DNA of 64,000 nucleotides from JAVJQS01 sp040218815. Its GTDB lineage: Bacteria; Bacteroidota; Bacteroidia; Flavobacteriales_E; Vicingaceae. The stretch's first letter is position 1, and the number at the start of each line of letters is the position of its first letter. The notes beneath the pieces were generated by a model. That model had not been told where the DNA came from. It searched no databases and was given only the letters and a program-made list of their open reading frames with translations. The position numbers and the translations under genes were made by a program. Shown here piece after piece: positions 58,961 to 64,000 of this stretch. The DNA is taken from assembly GCA_040218815.1 (NCBI GenBank), contig JAVJQS010000015.1:186001-250000 (forward strand), in the 5' to 3' direction.

Positions 58961-60802
58961 ATGGGATATAAAAACATGGCGGCTTGTGTAGCCGATTTAG
59001 AAAAAAATGGTCACCTCGTTCGGATCAAAGAAGAAGTAGATCCTAACCTTCAAATGGCTTCAATTCATTTGAGAGTGCATCAAGCCAAGGGGCCGGCAAT
59101 TTTTTATGAAAATGTAAAAGGGTCGAAGTTTCCAGCAGTTTCTAATTTATTTGGAAGTATAGATCGTAGTCGTTTTATTTTTAGAGATACCTTGGAATTG
59201 GTCAAGAAGATGGTTGACTTAAAGGGCGATCCGACTAAAGCCTTAAAAAATCCATTAAGATATGCAGCCATTCCTTTTGCTGCTTTTAAGGCCTTGCCCC
59301 AAAAGTCTATTGGAGCGGCACCCATTTTACATCAAAATACTTCAGTCGATCAACTCCCACTAATTAAGCACTGGCCAATGGATGGAGGTGCCTACGTTAC
59401 ATTGCCTATTGTTTACACTGAGGATGCTGAGAAGCCTGGAGTGATGAATTCAAATTTGGGCATGTATCGAATTCAATTGTCTGGAAATGACTTTGAATTG
59501 AATAAAGAAATCGGCTTACATTATCAAATTCATCGAGGGATTGGTGTACATCAAACAAAAGCAAACGCCTTAGGGAAGCCACTAAAGGTTTCCATATTTG
59601 TGGGTGGACCTCCTTCACACAGTTTTGCAGCTGTTATGCCACTGCCTGAAGGGCTGTCTGAGCTGACTTTTGCAGGTGCTTTAGGTGGTAGACGTTTTAG
59701 ATATACAAAAAGGGATGGACATGTATTATCTTCAGATGCTGACTTTGTAATTACTGGAAAAGTCTATCCTAAGGAAAATAAGCCTGAGGGTCCTTTTGGT
59801 GATCATCTAGGATATTATAGCTTAAAGCATGATTTCCCATTAATGAAAGTAGATCAGGTATATCATCGAAAAAATGCCATTTGGCCTTTTACGGTAGTTG
59901 GTCGACCGCCACAAGAAGATACGAGTTTTGGAGACTTAATCCATGAAATTACTGGGAGCATAATTCCTAAAGAAATCCCTGGATTGCATGAAGTGAATGC
60001 AGTAGATGAAGCAGGAGTTCACCCTTTATTATTTGCGATAGGAAGCGAACGGTATACCCCTTACGCTGAAGTGAAGCAGCCTGCAGAGTTGCTCACCATT
60101 GCCAATCATATTTTAGGCTTCGGACAAATGTCTTTGGCAAAGTATTTATTTATTAGTGCTAAGGAAGATAGTCCGAACTTAAGCCTAAAAGATAAAGAAG
60201 GTTTTTTTCAGCACATCTTGGAACGCGTAAATTGGGAACGAGATTTACATTTTCAAACCAATACTACAATAGATACTTTAGATTATAGCAGTTCAGAACT
60301 AAATGCTGGATCAAAGGTGGTTATTGCTGCAGTAGGTAAGAAAAAACGAGAGCTAATCCGTTCTATACCTCATTCTCTTGACTTGCCCGATAAAGTTTAC
60401 GCGCTACATTTGGCATTTCCAGGAGTATTGACCATGCAGTTGGATAAATTTGATTCTTATGAGAAGGAGCAAAAACAGATAGCTGATTTATCAGCCTCTT
60501 TAGCCAATCAAAAAGAGAATCTCAAGGGTTGCCAGCTTATAATTATTTGTGACGATAGTCAATTTGTAGCGAATTCATTTTCTAACTTAATATGGGTGGC
60601 GTTTACGAGAAGTAATCCTTCTCATGACATTTATGGAGTAGATGAATTCACCAATTTCAAACATTGGGGGTGCAAAGGACCATTAATTATTGATTGCAGA
60701 ATCAAGCCTCATCATGCGCCAGTTTTAGAATTAGACCCAACTGTTGAAAAAACGGTTGATGCTTTAGGAGCAAAAGGAGGTTCCCTGCACGGCATTATAT
60801 AA
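58961..60802 (+). CDS. UbiD-family prenylated-FMN decarboxylase
   Basis: A 613-aa cytoplasmic protein of the UbiD family (non-oxidative decarboxylases using prenylated FMN). The opening DLEKNGHLVRIKEEVDPNLQ, the cofactor/catalytic segment PEGPFGDHLGYYS (Glu plus Asp) and the PKEIPGLHEVNAVDEAGVHP block are present. Length fits the long form annotated in Bacteroidota as a menaquinone-biosynthesis decarboxylase. Since these bacteria use menaquinone, a role in that pathway is plausible, but the substrate is not provable from sequence. A UbiX partner is not in the window. Downstream is the BamA/D15-type gene. Confidence 0.9.
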   Translation: MGYKNMAACVADLEKNGHLVRIKEEVDPNLQMASIHLRVHQAKGPAIFYENVKGSKFPAVSNLFGSIDRSRFIFRDTLELVKKMVDLKGDPTKALKNPLRYAAIPFAAFKALPQKSIGAAPILHQNTSVDQLPLIKHWPMDGGAYVTLPIVYTEDAEKPGVMNSNLGMYRIQLSGNDFELNKEIGLHYQIHRGIGVHQTKANALGKPLKVSIFVGGPPSHSFAAVMPLPEGLSELTFAGALGGRRFRYTKRDGHVLSSDADFVITGKVYPKENKPEGPFGDHLGYYSLKHDFPLMKVDQVYHRKNAIWPFTVVGRPPQEDTSFGDLIHEITGSIIPKEIPGLHEVNAVDEAGVHPLLFAIGSERYTPYAEVKQPAELLTIANHILGFGQMSLAKYLFISAKEDSPNLSLKDKEGFFQHILERVNWERDLHFQTNTTIDTLDYSSSELNAGSKVVIAAVGKKKRELIRSIPHSLDLPDKVYALHLAFPGVLTMQLDKFDSYEKEQKQIADLSASLANQKENLKGCQLIIICDDSQFVANSFSNLIWVAFTRSNPSHDIYGVDEFTNFKHWGCKGPLIIDCRIKPHHAPVLELDPTVEKTVDALGAKGGSLHGII

Positions 60803-60830
60803 TTTGCTACTTTTCTACCAGCTAATTGCC

Positions 60831-61913
60831 ATGCATAAAGTTGTATTTCCGATCCTTTTTTTGATTTCCCTCAGCTGCTTTTCACAAGAGGAAGTTGATA
60901 CATCAAAAGCACATAAACTCCGTGCCTTTCCATTGCCAGTTGTTTATTATACTCCTGAAACCGAGTTTGGATTTGGTGCTGTTTCACTTTTTACTTTTCG
61001 GTTGCCAGGCGAATCTGCAACAAGCAGAACATCACAATTTCAATTTGGAGGAGCTTATACACAGTTGGACCAATTGTTATTTTACTTACCTTTTCAATTG
61101 TATCGTAAAAATCAAGAGCAATATGCGTTTGGAGAATTTGGATATTACAAATACAGGTATCGTTTTTTTGGCGTTGGTTCTGATCTACCAGATGAAAATG
61201 AAGAATTCTATGATGTAAACTTTCCCAGAATACGACTAAACTTCATGAATTTGATTGCACCTGACCTATATATTGGTGTGCGTTATTGGTTTGACGAATA
61301 CGATATAGTTAAGGTGAAGGAGGGAGGTTTATTAGAAGATAATAATATTTCAGGCTCCAATGGAGGTACCATTTCTAGCTTGGGTTTTATTTCTCTTTTT
61401 GATGACCGAAACAACTATAATTATCCAACTTCAGGTAATTATTTGGAAGTCTTGGCTTTGCCTAATTATAAATTTACTGGTAGTGATTTTGAATTTACCC
61501 GTCTCTCTGTAGACTATGTGAAGTTTTTATCTTACAAAAAGAATGTATTGGCTATAAATTTCTTTGGCGTTTCTATTTTGGGTGATCCACCGTTTAATGA
61601 AATGGCCTTTATTGGTGGAAGAAATAAGATGCGTGGGTTTTTTGAAGGGCGATTTAGAGATCGGAATTTGTTAATGGCTCAAGCAGAGTATCGAAGGTTT
61701 CTATTTTGGAAAATAGGTGTTGTGGCTTTTGCAGGTTATGGAGTAGTTGCAAACTCACCTTCAGAGTATGCGCTAAATCAAATAAAAGGAAGTGGCGGCT
61801 TAGGTTTGCGTTATCGATTGAATAATGAAGAAAAAATTAATATTCGGCTGGACTATGGCATAGGAGAGGGCGGAAGTAGTGGAATTTATTTAACGATCGG
61901 CGAAGCTTTTTAG
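60831..61913 (+). CDS. Outer-membrane beta-barrel protein of the BamA/D15 surface-antigen type
   Basis: A 360-aa protein; ATG 60831 gives the signal peptide MHKVVFPILFLISLSCFSQ. The barrel portion carries strand-turn patterns and blocks typical of the surface-antigen (Omp85-like) C-terminal barrel: YYTPETEFGFGAVSLF, SSLGFISLFDDRNNYNYPTSG, and MAFIGGRNKMRGFFEGRFRD, the last resembling the substrate-pore RGF/Y loop. N-terminal POTRA repeats are too short to be present, so it is barrel-only, not BamA itself. Function unknown. It lies 28 bp after the UbiD-type gene, with only a weak promoter-like TACTTTTC between. Confidence 0.87.
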   Translation: MHKVVFPILFLISLSCFSQEEVDTSKAHKLRAFPLPVVYYTPETEFGFGAVSLFTFRLPGESATSRTSQFQFGGAYTQLDQLLFYLPFQLYRKNQEQYAFGEFGYYKYRYRFFGVGSDLPDENEEFYDVNFPRIRLNFMNLIAPDLYIGVRYWFDEYDIVKVKEGGLLEDNNISGSNGGTISSLGFISLFDDRNNYNYPTSGNYLEVLALPNYKFTGSDFEFTRLSVDYVKFLSYKKNVLAINFFGVSILGDPPFNEMAFIGGRNKMRGFFEGRFRDRNLLMAQAEYRRFLFWKIGVVAFAGYGVVANSPSEYALNQIKGSGGLGLRYRLNNEEKINIRLDYGIGEGGSSGIYLTIGEAF

Positions 61914-62120
61914 GAAAGCTGAAACGATTGAAACTAGTAACTAGAAACTAGAAAAAAGAAAAAGGAAAAGAGAGAAAAGTCTTAAGATCTTATTAAAAGA
62001 ACAACTTTTAATGACTAGGAATAAGGTGCATAAAAAGTAAATTTTAGTTGCCAATTAATAATTGGCCTTTTCAATTTACACTATTGGCGAGATTAGTAAT
62101 TGATAATTAAAAATTAGTAA
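61914..62120. other. 207-bp convergent gap
   Basis: No gene seen. An A/G-rich run (about 61935-61980, GAAAAAAGAAAAAGGAAAAG) is followed by an AT-rich stretch ending in AATTGATAATTAAAAATTAG words that abut the ridA stop codon. No clear hairpin. Confidence 0.55.
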
Positions 62121-62501
62121 TTAAAGACATGCTATCATCGATATTTCTACATTTACCCCTTTTGGCAAGCCAGCAACTTGAACAGTCTCACGAGCAGGTG
62201 CAGTCGTTTCATCAAAGTACTTGGCATAGACTTCATTCACTTCATTGAAGTTATTCATGTCAGATAAAAAAATGGAGCTTTTAACTACGTTACTAAAATC
62301 CATTTCTGCAGCAGCTAAAACTGCTCGCATGTTTTCCATTACTTTATTTGTTTCCAAAGTAATGTTTTCCATAATCAATTTTCCACTTTTTGCATCTAAT
62401 GCAATTTGCCCTGAAGTGTAAAGCATTGAATTAACTAAAACAGCCTGCGAATATGGGCCAATCGGAGCGGGAGCTGAATCAGTTTTGATAATTTTTCTCA
62501 T
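62121..62501 (-). CDS. ridA: RidA-family reactive-intermediate deaminase
   Basis: A 126-aa trimeric enzyme that hydrolyses reactive enamine/imine intermediates made by PLP enzymes. APAPIGPYSQAVLVNSMLYTSGQI opens it in part; the catalytic Arg is in APARETVQVAGLPKGVNVEI near residue 104, followed by the conserved Glu-Ile-Ser end. Third gene of the aroQ - thioredoxin-fold - ridA set, 14 bp from the middle gene. Confidence 0.96.
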   Translation of the reverse strand: MRKIIKTDSAPAPIGPYSQAVLVNSMLYTSGQIALDAKSGKLIMENITLETNKVMENMRAVLAAAEMDFSNVVKSSIFLSDMNNFNEVNEVYAKYFDETTAPARETVQVAGLPKGVNVEISMIACL

Positions 62502-62515
62502 GTTTGGTGGGTTTT

Positions 62516-63049
62516 TTATTCTTCAATCAAATCACCTACTTCTTCCAACACTTCTCTACTGTATCTTCCTTCTGCGGTATAAATAATTTTTCCTTGTTTG
62601 TCTAAAACGAAAAAGTAGGGCTTTTTACGGTCTTTCATCTTTAGCTCTTTACGGTAGTCTTCCATTTTGCCATTATAGAGCACTACGTAATTTCTCAGGT
62701 TTTCATCAGTACCTTCAGTTATTTGCTGCTTGGCTTTATTGTATGCTATTCGGTTTGCCCCTGTAAACATTAAAATTAACTTCATATTTGGATCATATAC
62801 TAAGCTCGCAAGGTTATTGTCATCTAAAAACTCGCTAAATACGGGCTGGCTCCAAGTATATAAGTCTTCTTGAGCATCCTCTGAAAAAGCAACACCAATT
62901 AGAGTGAATTTTCCCTTAGTATCTTCTGGAATCTGCATAGGTTTCTCATTTAAGTCATTTACTTCAATGCTTGGAAATTGATCTCCTTCCTGAGCTAGTA
63001 ATAAATTAGGAAAGCTAAAAATGATGAAGAGTTTAAAAATAATTTTCAT
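62516..63049 (-). CDS. Exported thioredoxin-fold protein without active-site cysteines
   Basis: A 177-aa protein with a signal peptide (MKIIFKLFIIFSFPNLLLAQ). The rest follows the redoxin order (FPSIEVNDLNEKP, KGKFTLIGVAFSEDAQEDL, RKKPYFFVLDKQGKIIYTAEG), but no CxxC is present, so it is not a classical reductase. It may be a pseudo-redoxin chaperone; the function is unknown. It lies in the middle of a three-gene operon with 14-bp gaps to aroQ and ridA. Confidence 0.78.
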   Translation of the reverse strand: MKIIFKLFIIFSFPNLLLAQEGDQFPSIEVNDLNEKPMQIPEDTKGKFTLIGVAFSEDAQEDLYTWSQPVFSEFLDDNNLASLVYDPNMKLILMFTGANRIAYNKAKQQITEGTDENLRNYVVLYNGKMEDYRKELKMKDRKKPYFFVLDKQGKIIYTAEGRYSREVLEEVGDLIEE

Positions 63050-63063
63050 GGTTTATTTTTTGT

Positions 63064-63483
63064 TTAGCTGTTAAAAAATTCAAGTCCTAAATGGTATGAT
63101 TTCATTCCAAAACCTGATATACTTCCTTTACAAGATTTAGATAAGAGGTTAACCTGTCTTTCTTTTTCTCGTGCTAAGGGTTGTGAAATATGAATTTCAA
63201 TTACATCAGTCTCAATAGATACAACAGCATCAGCAATTGCAACGGAAGTGTGAGTATAGCCACCTGCATTTAATAAGATACCATCATAAGTAAATCCGAC
63301 TTCTTGCAACTTATTAATAATTTCTCCTTCAACATTAGATTGAAAGTAGTCAATAGAAAATTTAGGAAATTGTTGCTTTAGCTCGTTTAAATACTCTTCC
63401 ATTGATTGCGATCCGTAAATATCTGGTTCACGTTGACCAAGTAAATTTAGATTTGGTCCGTTGATGATGTAAATTTTTTTCAT
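63064..63483 (-). CDS. aroQ: Type II 3-dehydroquinate dehydratase
   Basis: A 139-aa cytoplasmic shikimate-pathway enzyme. Start at MKKIYIINGPNLNLLGQREP; a six-codon upstream extension is dropped because it covers the promoter spacer. Active-site residues match the family: Arg18, catalytic Tyr23 in REPDIYG, Asn72 in ILLNAGGYTHTS, His98 in EIHISQP and Arg105. First gene of the aroQ-redoxin-like-ridA operon and divergent from xerD, a pairing I recall from other Bacteroidota. Confidence 0.96.
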   Translation of the reverse strand: MKKIYIINGPNLNLLGQREPDIYGSQSMEEYLNELKQQFPKFSIDYFQSNVEGEIINKLQEVGFTYDGILLNAGGYTHTSVAIADAVVSIETDVIEIHISQPLAREKERQVNLLSKSCKGSISGFGMKSYHLGLEFFNS

Positions 63484-63498
63484 ACTAAAGTTGATTCT

Positions 63499-63506
63499 CA
63501 AAATTA
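63499..63506 (-). promoter_or_regulatory. -7 element (TAATTTTG) for aroQ
   Basis: The plus strand reads CAAAATTA, a perfect minus-strand TAnnTTTG 15 nt before the aroQ ATG at 63483. It directly abuts the xerD -7 element. Confidence 0.6.
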
Positions 63507-63514
63507 TACATTTG
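63507..63514 (+). promoter_or_regulatory. -7 element (TACATTTG) for xerD
   Basis: Perfect TAnnTTTG ending 5 nt before the xerD ATG at 63520, so the transcript is predicted to be leaderless. It abuts the aroQ -7 element on the other strand with no gap. Confidence 0.6.
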
Positions 63515-63519
63515 TGTTG

Positions 63520-64000
63520 ATGAAGTTAAACAACTACATAAGAGGTTTTGAATCTTTTTTAAAACTAGAGCGATCCCTTTCTTCAAATTCAATCGAAGCT
63601 TATTTACGCGATGTAGAGAAGCTAGTTCAATTTTTTGAATTTATCAATATTGATTTAGGTCCTAACGACATTGAAAACAAGCACTTAGATGAGTTTTTAA
63701 ACTGGTTATTTGATATAGGTATTGGAGCACGATCACAAGCTCGAATAATATCGGGAATAAAGGCATTTTTCAATTATTTATTGATGGAGGATATTGTAAA
63801 AAAGGATCCTACCACTTTGATAGACACTCCAAAAATTGGCTCCAAGCTCCCTCAAGTATTGTCGATAACTGAAATTGATGCGCTAATTGGAGCTATAGAT
63901 TTAAGTAGTAAAGAGGGGGAAAGAAATAGGGCCATAATTGAAACACTATACAGTTGCGGATTGCGTGTTTCAGAGTTGATTAATTTAAAACTTTCCAATA
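63520..64000 (+). CDS. xerD: XerD-type site-specific tyrosine recombinase, 3'-truncated by window edge
   Basis: The ATG at 63520 opens a frame that stays open to the right edge (160 residues seen of about 300). The N-terminal core-binding SAM-like domain (YIRGFESFLKLERSLSSNSI, YLRDVEKLVQFFEF) is followed by the start of the catalytic domain, with the first catalytic Arg at residue 149 in YSCGLRVSELINL. XerC/XerD resolve chromosome dimers at dif during division. The lone xerD beside aroQ is most likely the housekeeping recombinase; the remaining catalytic His/Arg/Tyr lie outside the window. Confidence 0.92.
   Translation, partial: MKLNNYIRGFESFLKLERSLSSNSIEAYLRDVEKLVQFFEFINIDLGPNDIENKHLDEFLNWLFDIGIGARSQARIISGIKAFFNYLLMEDIVKKDPTTLIDTPKIGSKLPQVLSITEIDALIGAIDLSSKEGERNRAIIETLYSCGLRVSELINLKLSN

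Noticed and set aside
63520..64000. Integrase of a mobile element
   Set aside because: No attachment repeats or phage genes are seen, and linkage to aroQ fits a housekeeping XerD; the rest of the gene is outside the window.

Overview
The window reads as an AT-rich chromosome segment of a Bacteroidota bacterium, most likely order Flavobacteriales. The evidence is family-level: a very large secreted protein with a type-B type IX secretion (T9SS, gliding-motility-associated) C-terminal domain, Bacteroidota-restricted families (DUF6089-like outer-membrane protein, DUF4290 protein, stand-alone MnmD), several TAnnTTTG promoter -7 elements, and A-rich regions rather than Shine-Dalgarno sequences ahead of most start codons. 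No species can be named from sequence alone.

Layout. 1-4262: end of a surface-polysaccharide cluster (asparagine synthase cut by the window edge, a GT4 and a GT2 glycosyltransferase, a WcaF-like acetyltransferase) with repeat-filled gaps. 4568-5488: an outer-membrane beta-barrel protein. 5489-6842: a 1.35-kb gene-free stretch carrying REP-like inverted repeats and a five-unit tandem array. 6843-9370: a catalytic/non-catalytic M16 peptidase pair. 9428-14338: the giant T9SS cargo protein. 14452-21086: guaB, then an envelope-chaperone set (double-parvulin PPIase, SurA-like lipoprotein without a parvulin domain, SurA-type PPIase) and a MoxR ATPase. 21107-30979: a mixed stretch with ferredoxin, acyl-CoA reductase, four-helix-bundle protein, beta-helix lipoprotein, thioredoxin-like proteins, mnmD, a Cys-cluster protein and grpE-dnaJ. 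31078-35450: uvrD-type helicase, DUF4290 protein and murA on the minus strand.

35910-53766 is one uninterrupted str-S10-spc-alpha superoperon of 31 genes (rpsL to rplQ, with fusA, secY, map, infA and rpoA) with gaps of at most 34 bp. It lacks tuf and adk and ends at a strong terminator, followed by carA and eno. 56274-64000 holds a redoxin, citrate synthase, a UbiD-family decarboxylase, a BamA/D15-type outer-membrane protein, the operon aroQ - thioredoxin-fold protein - ridA, and the start of a XerD-type recombinase, which is cut by the right edge.

I saw no prophage, insertion sequence, CRISPR array, tRNA or rRNA, and no clear new multi-gene system. The most interesting signals are the modular tandem array at 6015-6800, a set of promoters whose -7 element lies only 4-5 nt before the ATG (predicted leaderless mRNAs), a back-to-back aroQ/xerD promoter, the envelope-chaperone trio with a degenerate lipoprotein member, a MurA with Asp in place of the fosfomycin-target Cys, a dnaJ terminator embedded in the coding end of its convergent neighbour, and families of AT-rich words recurring in the intergenic gaps.
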